Below are positions 14,391 through 21,279 of a DNA stretch of 37,945 bases, piece by piece. The notes under the pieces are model-generated. The model ran no database searches and was not told where the DNA came from. It saw only the letters and a list, made by a program, of their open reading frames with translations. Made by a program: the position numbers and the translations under genes. Origin of the DNA: Clostridia bacterium. GTDB lineage: Bacteria > Bacillota > Clostridia > Oscillospirales > Acutalibacteraceae. The stretch spans positions 1-37,945 of the forward strand of contig JAFSYM010000126.1 of assembly GCA_017450005.1 (NCBI GenBank), given 5' to 3'. Within the stretch, counting starts at the first letter, position 1. Every line of letters begins with the position of its first letter.

Positions 14391-15260
14391 ATGGATTTTC
14401 GCACCGATCTGGCAATCGAAAAAAGCGAGGCGTTCGGGCAATCCATGCCGGAGGGCGTGACGTGCGAGGTGGAGCAGGCGCAGGACGTGCGGATCACGCG
14501 CATCTGCGTGCAGACGGCCTCAGGCGCCGAGGCGCTCGGCAAACCGCAGGGGCGGTATATCACCGCCGAGGTGCCGCCGTTCAAGCGCAGTGCGGAGATT
14601 CCGCAGCAGACGGCGGATGCGATCGCCCGTGAACTGCGCGCGCTTTTGCCGGCGGAAGGGACGGTGCTTGTGGCCGGACTCGGCAACAGCGAGATTACGC
14701 CCGATGCGCTCGGTCCGAAATTCTCGTCGCTTGTTCTGGCGACGCGCCATATCCGCCGGGAACTGGCCGAGTCGGCCGGACTGGGCACACTTCGTCCCGT
14801 CGTCAATCTGACGCCCGGCGTTCTGGGAAAAACGGGCATCGAGACGGGCGAGCTGCTGCGCGGCGTCGTGGAAAGCGTGCGTCCGGCGGCGGTGCTGACG
14901 GTGGACGCGCTGGCGGCCAGACGCCTTGCGCGTCTGGGCTGTACCGTGCAGATGGCAGATACGGGCGTGACACCCGGCGCCGGTGTGGGGAACGCGCGCG
15001 CAGAGCTGAACCGGGACAGTCTCGGCGTGCCGGTGATCGCCCTGGGCGTGCCGACCGTTGTGGACGCCGCGACGCTCGTGCAGGATCTGACGCAGTCGCC
15101 GCCGGGAGAAGTGTTTGCACGGGAGGGCGCCGATATGATGATCACGCCGCGCGAGATTGATCTCGTCATCGAGCGTGCCGCGCGTCTTCTGGCGCTTGCC
15201 GTCAACCGCGCGCTCCAGCCGCACCTGTCCGCAAGCGACATCCTGCTACTGGTTTCATAA
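14391..15260 (+). CDS. gpr: germination protease GPR (spore endopeptidase)
   Basis: A 289-residue protease that degrades small acid-soluble spore proteins at germination. FRTDLAIEKSEAF opens the protein as in other GPRs. VLVAGLGNSEITPDALGP and VNLTPGVLGKTGIETGELL are the conserved core blocks, and DTGVTPGAGVGNARAELNR includes the conserved acidic residues of this aspartic-type family. The N-terminal propeptide is short, and the protein is shorter than B. subtilis Gpr (368), as in many Clostridia. GGAAAGGA at 14374-14381 supports ATG 14391. A sigma-G like promoter precedes it, consistent with forespore expression. spoIIP follows directly, the same order as in B. subtilis. Confidence 0.96.
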   Translation: MDFRTDLAIEKSEAFGQSMPEGVTCEVEQAQDVRITRICVQTASGAEALGKPQGRYITAEVPPFKRSAEIPQQTADAIARELRALLPAEGTVLVAGLGNSEITPDALGPKFSSLVLATRHIRRELAESAGLGTLRPVVNLTPGVLGKTGIETGELLRGVVESVRPAAVLTVDALAARRLARLGCTVQMADTGVTPGAGVGNARAELNRDSLGVPVIALGVPTVVDAATLVQDLTQSPPGEVFAREGADMMITPREIDLVIERAARLLALAVNRALQPHLSASDILLLVS

Positions 15261-15313
15261 TTGAAACGGCCGCGCATAGAATGGTTGCAGATTGTTTTCG
15301 GATGGTGAATGGT

Positions 15314-16408
15314 ATGGCCGCAAATACAAAACCGTTTTCTGCAATCGTTTCGGCGGCGCTGTGTGCGCTGCTGTGCGCGTCGCTGGTTCTCCTGCCGCAG
15401 CCGATGACGGAGGATCTGCTGTATCTGAGCGCATTCGCCTGCCTGCCGGAGGGCGGACTCGCGCGTTTGCGCCAATCGCCGCAGCAGACACAACCTGCCG
15501 CCGCTCCGTCGCAGATAGCCGGAGAAACAGCACAGCCGCACTCGCTGACCGGGACGCCGCCCGACGTTCTCGCACTGATGCAACAAGCACAGCAACAGGC
15601 CGCGTCGCAGAAAAAGGACGGGGACATCCGCGCGCAGACGTTCGGGAAAAAGTCGTCGACCGAGAGTTTTCGGGGGCTGCTGATCCGCAACATGACTGAC
15701 GATGTGAAACCGGACTATGACGCGCTTTGGACAGCCGATGCGGCGTTGACAATCGACAAAAGCAAACCGGCCGTTCTGCTGTTTCACACGCACACAACCG
15801 AAGGGTACGAGCTGCTTGACCGGGACTGGTATGCCGCCGACACGTCGTCCCGCACGACGGACGCCGGCCGCAACGTTGTGCGCGTCGGTACGGCGATTGC
15901 CGAAGAACTGGAAAGCGCCGGATTTCAGGTAATCCATGACGAAACCGTGCACGACACGCGCTATTCCGGCGCATATGACCGTTCGCGCGCCACGGTTCAG
16001 AAGTATCTGGATAGGTACCCGGAGCTGTCCGTCGTGCTGGACGTGCACCGCGACGCAATCCAGGAGAACAATGGCGTCAAGATCAAGCCCGTGGCCGAGA
16101 TCGGCGGCAAAAAAGCGGCGCAGATTATGATTATCTCGGGCAGCGAGGGCGGCAACGTCACAGATTTTCCGAACTGGGAACAAAATCTGCGCTTTGCGCT
16201 GCGCTTACAGGACGCGTGCGAGCAGTCCGCAGCCGGTCTGATGCGTCCGCTCTTCTTCTGCCATCGTCAATACAACATGGATATGACGCCCTGTTCGCTG
16301 CTGGTGGAATTCGGAAGCGAAGCGAACACGCTCGAGGAAGCGGTCTATGCCGGATCGCTGTTCGGAAGAGCGCTCGCGCGGCTGCTGGAAAACTATGTAA
16401 CGGAATGA
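15314..16408 (+). CDS. spoIIP: stage II sporulation protein P, septal peptidoglycan amidase/endopeptidase
   Basis: About 364 residues. One N-terminal membrane anchor (FSAIVSAALCALLCASLVLL) precedes a Gln/Ala/Pro-rich linker. The catalytic domain has FHTHTTEGYELL (His about 158), VVRVGTAIAEEL, HDTRYSGAYDRSR and VVLDVHRDAI (His about 245), the defining SpoIIP motifs, and ends with SLLVEFGSEANTLEEA. SpoIIP removes stem peptides from septal peptidoglycan during engulfment, working with SpoIID and SpoIIM. The start is uncertain: ATGs at 15281, 15302 and 15314 are in frame and none has a strong ribosome site; 15314 gives the most typical N-terminus. It is downstream of gpr by about 50 bp. Confidence 0.94.
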   Translation: MAANTKPFSAIVSAALCALLCASLVLLPQPMTEDLLYLSAFACLPEGGLARLRQSPQQTQPAAAPSQIAGETAQPHSLTGTPPDVLALMQQAQQQAASQKKDGDIRAQTFGKKSSTESFRGLLIRNMTDDVKPDYDALWTADAALTIDKSKPAVLLFHTHTTEGYELLDRDWYAADTSSRTTDAGRNVVRVGTAIAEELESAGFQVIHDETVHDTRYSGAYDRSRATVQKYLDRYPELSVVLDVHRDAIQENNGVKIKPVAEIGGKKAAQIMIISGSEGGNVTDFPNWEQNLRFALRLQDACEQSAAGLMRPLFFCHRQYNMDMTPCSLLVEFGSEANTLEEAVYAGSLFGRALARLLENYVTE

Positions 16409-16417
16409 GGAATCAAT

Positions 16418-16765
16418 ATGAAAGAATCCACTACGCGCAGCGTGCTGCGCATCTGGTTCCGCGCGCAGATCATTTTGCTGTGCGCGGCAGTGCTGGCGGC
16501 GGGCGTACAGATTGCCGCCGCACGTACCGAGGCTACCGCCCACGGCGTACCTGCCTCGGCGCAGTCGGACACGCCCGTCCCGGCGATGCGTGCACCGGAC
16601 AGGCTGCCCGGCAGCGATCTTTGGGAATATGCCGCGCTTCTGCCCGCGCCGATCGGAAACACGGTCTCGCTGTATAATTCTATCCGGCAAATAAGCAGGC
16701 AGGACGTCGAGGAGTGGCTTGGCAAAGTGCACAAAATCTTCCGACAAAAGCTGTCATTCTGCTGA
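16418..16765 (+). CDS. small membrane-anchored protein downstream of spoIIP
   Basis: A 115-residue protein of no recognised family. It has a basic N-terminus, one hydrophobic segment (AQIILLCAAVLAAGVQIAAA), then a Pro/Ala-rich stretch and a C-terminal helical part with DVEEWLGKVHKIFRQKLSF. Only ten bases separate it from spoIIP, with GAGGA at 16407-16411, so it is likely co-expressed with gpr-spoIIP and may act in engulfment. Its terminator hairpin begins inside the last codons. An alternative is a secreted protein whose hydrophobic segment is a signal peptide (cleavage near AAA). Confidence 0.65.
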   Translation: MKESTTRSVLRIWFRAQIILLCAAVLAAGVQIAAARTEATAHGVPASAQSDTPVPAMRAPDRLPGSDLWEYAALLPAPIGNTVSLYNSIRQISRQDVEEWLGKVHKIFRQKLSFC

Positions 16766-16794
16766 AAAGCATCTAAAAAAGAATGATTTTTTTT
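16754..16794 (+). terminator. terminator ending the gpr-spoIIP operon
   Basis: TCATTCT at 16754-16760 pairs with AGAATGA at 16780-16786, with an inner GCT/AGC stem on a GAAA loop, followed by eight T residues. It overlaps the stop codon at 16763-16765. Confidence 0.75.
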
Positions 16795-16804
16795 GCGTTT
16801 CCTC

Positions 16805-16833
16805 TTGTCAAACGGCGGAAAAGAGTATAGAAT
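16805..16833 (+). promoter_or_regulatory. sigma-A promoter of the five-gene secreted-protein operon
   Basis: TTGTCA at 16805-16810, a 17-bp spacer and TAGAAT at 16828-16833, directly after the preceding terminator. The leader is about 45 nt, with AAGGAGG before ATG 16889. Confidence 0.75.
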
Positions 16834-16888
16834 AGAATCGAATTTGAATCGGGTGGAGTTTACCCGATACAACGAAGGAGGAAATTCT

Positions 16889-17758
16889 ATGAAAAAAGTT
16901 CTTGCCGTTCTGCTGGCAGTGCTGATGGCGTTCTCCGTGTGCGTCCTTTGCGTGTCGGCAGAGGACGAGACCGCCGGTACGGTGTACAAGTATGCGGACG
17001 GCTTGCCGCGTATCAAGGCAACTGCAAAAGGGCCTGTCATCATTTTGCAGGGCGGTGATTCGATCGAGTTCGGCGCGATCACAGCCAATACCAACAGCAC
17101 GGCCAAGCGCATCGAAGTGATCTATTATCCCGATGCCGCCGCTGTCAAGGCGTCCAACATCCGCAATTCGGATTGGAAGGAAAATCAGGTTTCCAAGTAC
17201 AATCTGGACAGCGAAAAGTGGCAGACCGGCCAAGGTCAGACGGCAGCCGATCTGATGGCCAAGAGCCCCAACTATTTCAAGACCTTCTACACCTATGAGG
17301 AATTCCTGCGGGGCGACGTCGCTGTGGCGAAGATTGCCGGCATGGGCGACCTTGCGCATGCGAGAGATTCGGCGGGCATTGACCGCGGCGATCTTGAAAA
17401 CGGCAACGCGATCGACTACACGCTGAACGGTGCGAAATTTGTCGGCTGGGCGCTGTATGATCACACCACGTGGCAGGCCAACAAGACGGCGACCGTGCGT
17501 GTTGAGGTCTATGCGCTGTGGGATCGCGGCGCTGCGCCGGAGACCCCCGACGAGCCTGAAAAGCCCGATACGCCCGACACGCCCGAAGGTGAGTACGACA
17601 CGCCCATCCAGGCGACGCTTGCCAAGTGGCTGGCCAAAATCGAAGAGATTTTTTCGTATATCGAGATGGGTGTTGCCGGCCTGCCGGCAGCGCTTGCGAT
17701 GCTGCTGAACGACGGCTTCCGCAACTGGATCTACGGCATTTTCGGCATTGAAGCATAA
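16889..17758 (+). CDS. secreted protein A of five-gene operon, GW/AxW domain and amphipathic tail
   Basis: A 289-residue secreted protein, family not recognised. Signal peptide MKKVLAVLLAVLMAFSVCVL with cleavage near VSAED. Mature region: a segment with IEVIYYPDAAAV (about residue 75), a middle part with tyrosines, and KFVGWALYDHTTWQ leading to VRVEVYALWDRG (about 190-215). This resembles the last strands of InlB-type B repeats (beta-grasp), which end 'GW ... YAxW'. A Pro/Glu/Thr-rich spacer (about 218-236) follows, then an amphipathic C-terminal region of about 45 residues with AKWLAKIEEIFSYIEMG and NDGFRNWIYGIFGIEA. There is no LPxTG-like signal or second membrane span. AAGGAGG lies directly upstream of ATG 16889. 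It is the first gene of the operon. Protein D in the same operon is its closest relative. Confidence 0.75.
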   Translation: MKKVLAVLLAVLMAFSVCVLCVSAEDETAGTVYKYADGLPRIKATAKGPVIILQGGDSIEFGAITANTNSTAKRIEVIYYPDAAAVKASNIRNSDWKENQVSKYNLDSEKWQTGQGQTAADLMAKSPNYFKTFYTYEEFLRGDVAVAKIAGMGDLAHARDSAGIDRGDLENGNAIDYTLNGAKFVGWALYDHTTWQANKTATVRVEVYALWDRGAAPETPDEPEKPDTPDTPEGEYDTPIQATLAKWLAKIEEIFSYIEMGVAGLPAALAMLLNDGFRNWIYGIFGIEA

Positions 17759-17779
17759 AGGCGCAAGGAGGAAAGAATC

Positions 17780-18442
17780 ATGACGAAAAAAATTCTCGCC
17801 GTCCTGATGGCGGCCGTGATGATGCTCGGCATGTTTGCGCTTGCCGCATTTGCCGAGGATGAAAAACCCGCATATACGCCCGTGGAATACAAGATCGAGG
17901 ATCTTGTCGCCGCTGTGGAAAACGGCGAAGATGTGTTCCTTAATCCGACAGACATTATCGTGCTGCCCGTCAAAGAGCAGAGCGAGCCCGAGGATCCGGT
18001 CGAAGGCGTGGCGGAAGCGCCCGCTGCCGACGAAAACGCGATCAGCGGCGTGCTGATCGTCGAATACCTGCCCGGCCAGGATGCGGCCAGCGGCAACGGA
18101 AACACCAGGTTTGTAGACTACGACGGCACCGGCTATGCCGTGAAGGGTCTGGACGACTACACGGACTACGCGTATAAAGAGACCGAGCGCCGTGAAAATT
18201 ATGCAATCGACTATGCCAATGCCAACGAGTATCCGTTCGAGCAGTGGAAGATTGAGAGCATCTATTCCGGCAAGGAGTTCAACCGCATTGTGCTCGCCGC
18301 ACAGTGGGAAGAACCCGTCCTGACCGGCTGGGCAGGCTTTACCGCCATGTTCCGCGGTTATGTCAAGACTGTCATTGACTATATCATCCAGTTCCTGCAG
18401 GATTGGTTTACACAGCTCGGATTGTTTATCGCCGGTAACTGA
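17780..18442 (+). CDS. secreted protein B of five-gene operon
   Basis: A 220-residue secreted protein, family not recognised. Signal peptide MTKKILAVLMAAVMMLGMFA, cleavage near AFAED. An acidic Pro/Glu/Ala-rich stretch (about 60-90) precedes a domain with SGVLIVEYLPGQDAAS and FEQWKIESIYSGKEFNRIVL followed by AAQWEE, which parallels the 'xxW ... AxW' ending of proteins A and D. The C-terminal 40 residues form an aromatic amphipathic tail (WAGFTAMFRGYV, IIQFLQDWFTQLGLF). AAGGAGG precedes the ATG. It lies 21 bp after protein A. Function is unknown; extracellular or surface location is inferred from the signal peptide. Confidence 0.75.
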   Translation: MTKKILAVLMAAVMMLGMFALAAFAEDEKPAYTPVEYKIEDLVAAVENGEDVFLNPTDIIVLPVKEQSEPEDPVEGVAEAPAADENAISGVLIVEYLPGQDAASGNGNTRFVDYDGTGYAVKGLDDYTDYAYKETERRENYAIDYANANEYPFEQWKIESIYSGKEFNRIVLAAQWEEPVLTGWAGFTAMFRGYVKTVIDYIIQFLQDWFTQLGLFIAGN

Positions 18443-18457
18443 TAGGAGGAGAAGCAG

Positions 18458-19189
18458 ATGATGAAAAAAGTTCTTTCGATCCTGCTGGCCGTTCTGACCG
18501 TGATCGGCTGCTTTGCGATCGGTGCGTCCGCCGTGGACGCCGAGCCGGAAGAACCGGTTAAGACCGAATCCGGCTACTATGTCGGTCAGCGATTCAAACC
18601 CGGTGACACCATTACTTCCGTAAATGAAACGTGCGAAATGCTGGCCGTGACCTATTCCATCGGCCGTGCGGACGCCGAGGAAGTTACCAGTGCGCTGCAG
18701 AAGCAGTATGCGGATCCGGCATTTGTCGGCGTGGTCTCCTTCCGCGACAACATCGCCAGCTTCTCGAGCGGCGATCTGTACAAGGGCGTTTACACCGTCA
18801 AGGGCGTCGGCGATACGGTCGACGAGATGGAGACGGAAAACGGTACGTTCAAGACGGCCACCGATATTTACAACGGTCTGGACAAGGAAGTGCGGAAAAA
18901 GCTCAAGAGCGACATCGTTCTGAAGATCGACTACGAGCACAGCAAGACAACATACTATCAGTACACCACCGTCACGGAGTGGGAAGTCAACTACGTCAAC
19001 GAGACGGCCAACGGTCTGACCATCCGCCTGCAGGCTGTGTACGAGACGCGCGAGCCGAACGGCTTCGAGTCCTTCGTCGAGAAGCTCTACGTCAAGTGGC
19101 TGGAGTTCCTGGACAAACTGGGCGATTTCCTGATTCCCATCGTGCCGAAGATCATCCACTTCTGGGCGAGACTGCTGGGCAACAAATAA
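18458..19189 (+). CDS. secreted protein C of five-gene operon
   Basis: A 243-residue secreted protein, family not recognised. Signal peptide MMKKVLSILLAVLTVIGCFA, cleavage near GASA. The mature part begins with YYVGQRFKPGDTITSVNETC, similar to the 'G..i' opening of protein D (EGDTITTYKNSDIDVLYY). TEWEVNYVNETANGLTIRL followed by QAVYE is the counterpart of the 'GW ... AxW' end. The C-terminal tail is FVEKLYVKWLEFLDKLGDFL plus IIHFWARLLGNK. Two tandem ATG codons follow AGGAGG at 18444-18449; 18458 has the better spacing. It lies 15 bp after protein B. Confidence 0.75.
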   Translation: MMKKVLSILLAVLTVIGCFAIGASAVDAEPEEPVKTESGYYVGQRFKPGDTITSVNETCEMLAVTYSIGRADAEEVTSALQKQYADPAFVGVVSFRDNIASFSSGDLYKGVYTVKGVGDTVDEMETENGTFKTATDIYNGLDKEVRKKLKSDIVLKIDYEHSKTTYYQYTTVTEWEVNYVNETANGLTIRLQAVYETREPNGFESFVEKLYVKWLEFLDKLGDFLIPIVPKIIHFWARLLGNK

Positions 19190-19210
19190 GAGAAAGGAAG
19201 GATGATACGT

Positions 19211-19915
19211 ATGAAAAAACTGCTTGCAATCTTTTTGGCTGTTCTGACGGTCTTTTCCTTCTGCTCTCTGGCCGCGTTTGCCGAAGATGCATCGGAACCC
19301 GGTTCCGAACCGGCGGAGCCCGAAGTTACGACAAAGGATTACGAAATCTGCGAGGACGCGGATTTCCTGACAATCAACTTCATGAGCAAGGGCAACGACA
19401 AGGCTACGATCCTGCATGAAGGCGATACGATCACTACCTACAAGAACAGCGATATCGACGTCCTTTACTACGCGGACGCGGACGCAATGTATAACGGCGA
19501 GTGGAAGCCTGCGGACCAGAACAATCTGGCGTTCAGCCCCACCGCAGAGGAATACTACAAGGAGACCTTCAAAAAGGCCGTCGGCAAGGCGACGATCCGC
19601 GGCCTGGACTATACCGACTTCACGATTGCCTATTCCGATGAGAACGTGTTCGTCGGCTGGGTAATCTACTCCTATGAGCCGTCCCTGAACACGATCAAGC
19701 TCGTCGCTGTGTGGGAAAAGAATCACAAGATCACCACGGGCGAAAAGGTGGAAGATATGTACTACATTGTCAACTTCTTCTTCTCCTTCCGCAAGGCGTG
19801 GCACGATCACGTGGTTATGCCCATGCTGAAGGTCATCCGCGTGATCAACAACGCGTTCCTGTTCGTCAAGACCTGGCTGTACGACCAGATCTTCGGGCAG
19901 AAGGCCGCTGCATAA
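19211..19915 (+). CDS. secreted protein D of five-gene operon
   Basis: A 234-residue secreted protein, family not recognised. Signal peptide MKKLLAIFLAVLTVFSFCSL, cleavage near AFAED, then an acidic Glu/Pro segment. The core has ILHEGDTITTYKNSDIDVLY followed by YADADAM, and VFVGWVIYSYEPSLNTIKLV followed by AVWEKN. These match protein A's IEVIYYPDAAAV and FVGWALYDH ... YALWDRG in the same order, so A and D are paralogues. The C-terminal region is long, with YIVNFFFSFRKAWHDHVV and LFVKTWLYDQIFG. ATG 19211 is preferred to ATG 19202 because AAAGGAAGG ends at 19201. Confidence 0.75.
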   Translation: MKKLLAIFLAVLTVFSFCSLAAFAEDASEPGSEPAEPEVTTKDYEICEDADFLTINFMSKGNDKATILHEGDTITTYKNSDIDVLYYADADAMYNGEWKPADQNNLAFSPTAEEYYKETFKKAVGKATIRGLDYTDFTIAYSDENVFVGWVIYSYEPSLNTIKLVAVWEKNHKITTGEKVEDMYYIVNFFFSFRKAWHDHVVMPMLKVIRVINNAFLFVKTWLYDQIFGQKAAA

Positions 19916-19930
19916 GAGAGGAGACTGACT

Positions 19931-20137
19931 ATGCGCAAAAAGATATGGACAATCGTCGGTGTGATTGCCGTTCTGGCTGTTGTGCTTTCCCTGACGGCTT
20001 TTGCCAAGGACGGCGCGACCGAGCTGACGAACTACAGCTTCATCACCGTACTGCACAAGGAGATCGTGATGCTGCTCAACGCGGTATTTAAGAGCGTAGA
20101 CGCCATCTACATTTTCTTCAGAGACCTGTTTGCATAA
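19931..20137 (+). CDS. small secreted peptide E of five-gene operon
   Basis: A 68-residue protein with a signal peptide (MRKKIWTIVGVIAVLAVVLS, cleavage near AFA). The mature part would be only about 43 residues and is nearly all one amphipathic, aromatic helix (ITVLHKEIVMLLNAVFKSV and IYIFFRDLFA). It therefore matches the C-terminal tail of its larger neighbours without their domain. GAGAGGAG lies upstream of the ATG, and the gene is 15 bp after protein D. A terminator follows. It could be a free subunit that assembles with the tails, or a membrane-active peptide. Confidence 0.7.
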   Translation: MRKKIWTIVGVIAVLAVVLSLTAFAKDGATELTNYSFITVLHKEIVMLLNAVFKSVDAIYIFFRDLFA

Positions 20138-20159
20138 GCATACAACACACAAACACGCA

Positions 20160-20193
20160 GCGGCTGTATCCGATCGGGTACGGCCGCTTTTTT
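20160..20193 (+). terminator. terminator of the five-gene secreted-protein operon
   Basis: GCGGCTGTATCC pairs with GGGTACGGCCGC through 12 bp on a GATC loop (20160-20187) and is followed by six T residues. Confidence 0.9.
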
Positions 20194-20213
20194 CGTAATG
20201 ATTCAATGTTTAC

Positions 20214-20460
20214 TCGAAGGGGCGGCAACCTGCCGCCTGTCTGTGCTTTGCGATGCCGAACGCGCGGGCGGTCATGCCGCCCCCGCAAATGACACGTACC
20301 GCCGGATCGACCGCGCGCGGGACGATGTGGGCATCGTTCCCTACGGAAAACGCAACGGCGGTCGTGTAGGGAACGCAACCATGCGTTTCGCTACTGCGTA
20401 TTTCGTTAAGCCCGTAGGGGCGGCAACCTGCCGCCCGGACTTTACTGCGCAATGCCGTGA
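20214..20460. repeat. nest of short GGGGCGG palindromes
   Basis: AAGGGGCGGCAACCTGCCGCC (about 20216-20238), then GGCGGTCATGCCGCCCCCGC (about 20267-20286), then TAGGGGCGGCAACCTGCCGC (20414 onward). Each is a short dyad. No coding gene is credible; open frames through here are by-products. Confidence 0.65.
20318..20392 (+). repeat. 75-bp direct repeat, copy 1
   Basis: It begins CGGGACGATGTGGGCATCGT and ends GCAACCATGCGTTTCGCT. Copy 2 is at 20757-20831, ungapped, with two mismatches counted by eye. Confidence 0.9.
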
Positions 20461-20464
20461 ATTG

Positions 20465-20577
20465 CGGGCGGATACGATCCGCCCCTGCGTCGCGCCTTCT
20501 GCACGCACATCTACAATCTACCATCTAATATCTACCGTCTAATTGCATTACGAGCGCAGCGAAGCAATCCGTACCCC
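20465..20577 (+). repeat. 113-bp composite repeat, copy 1
   Basis: It joins a GGGCGGAT palindrome, an AT-rich block (CTACAATCTACCATCTAATA) and the start of a GCGAGCGCAGCGAAGCAATC arm. The same 113 bp recur ungapped at 37733-37845 with about 12 differences counted by eye. Confidence 0.9.
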
Positions 20578-20706
20578 AGAACCGAACATATCAGCCGCAC
20601 AGGGGGCGCGGGTGTCCGGTGGACACCTCTGCCGAAGGCAGAAGCGCCGACCGAGCCGGCAGGCGAGACACGGATTGCCGCAGTCGCTTCGCTCCTTCGC
20701 AATGAC
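20545..20706. repeat. palindromic MITE-like repeat, copy C
   Basis: A left arm GCATTACGAGCGCAGCGAAG and a right arm GCTTCGCTCCTTCGCAATGA match the ends of copies A and B, although the left end has decayed from GTCATTGCGAG. The interior (about 110 bp) differs from A and B. Confidence 0.7.
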
Positions 20707-20756
20707 AGTTTGTTTTTACGCACATGCGCCGCCGGGAACGGCATATTGCCGAACGT

Positions 20757-20831
20757 CGGGACGATGTGGGCATCGTCCCCTACGGAAAACGCAACGGCGG
20801 TCGTGTTGGGAACGCAACCATGCGTTTCGCT
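20757..20831 (+). repeat. 75-bp direct repeat, copy 2
   Basis: Second copy of 20318-20392, 439 bp downstream and in the same orientation. Confidence 0.9.
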
Positions 20832-20869
20832 TATGCGCATTTCCGGCGTGCAAGTCCGACGGGTACAAA

Positions 20870-20935
20870 GCGAGCGCAAAAACGAAAAACACCGCAGGCA
20901 AAACCTGAATCGAACGAACCAAGAACAGGGGATTG
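20870..20935 (+). repeat. ACCGCAGGCAAAACCTGA element, copy 1
   Basis: ACCGCAGGCAAAACCTGA flanked by AAAACG and CGAACGA recurs at 37607-37665 with similar flanks, again next to GGGGCGG palindromes and MITE ends. Confidence 0.75.
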
Positions 20936-20960
20936 CTTCGTCGGCTTCGCAGTACCTCAT

Positions 20961-21204
20961 ACAGCGTTTTTACAACTTCTTCACGATTCGGAAGAACCGT
21001 GTTCATTTTTGCGATGTAAACTGAGCAGGGGAAGTGCAGCGTGCATATACTGGCAGCGGAACGGTGTGCGTTTTACGGCGCGCTCTCTGTCGGATCGGAA
21101 CGAACAGACAAACAATCTGAAAAAATATTTGTTTTTTTGCGTTTCGGATACACAGGATGTTGTACAGCGCGTCTGGGCGGCATACTATTCCGGAAAAATA
21201 ACCA
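20961..21204. other. intergenic stretch with no gene seen
   Basis: About 240 bp between the repeat nest and the nifS promoter. No frame has a ribosome site with a plausible product. A weak hairpin with a T-run (ACAAA/TTTGT, about 21108-21137) is the only visible structure. Confidence 0.6.
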
Positions 21205-21233
21205 TTTACAAACGGGTGAGATTGATGTATAAT
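21205..21233 (+). promoter_or_regulatory. sigma-A promoter of nifS-thiI-cinA
   Basis: TTTACA at 21205-21210, a 17-bp spacer, TATAAT at 21228-21233. Confidence 0.8.
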
Positions 21234-21279
21234 AAAGTAACTGTAAAATCGGGTGTAGTGGCTTTGGAGGGAACCGGCA

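Noticed and set aside
19931-20137. Classical bacteriocin
   Set aside because: It has a Sec-type signal peptide rather than a double-glycine leader, and no immunity or dedicated processing gene is adjacent.
16808-20206. 1132-codon minus-strand frame opposite the five secreted genes
   Set aside because: All five plus-strand genes have signal peptides and ribosome sites, and the antisense product has no recognisable domain.
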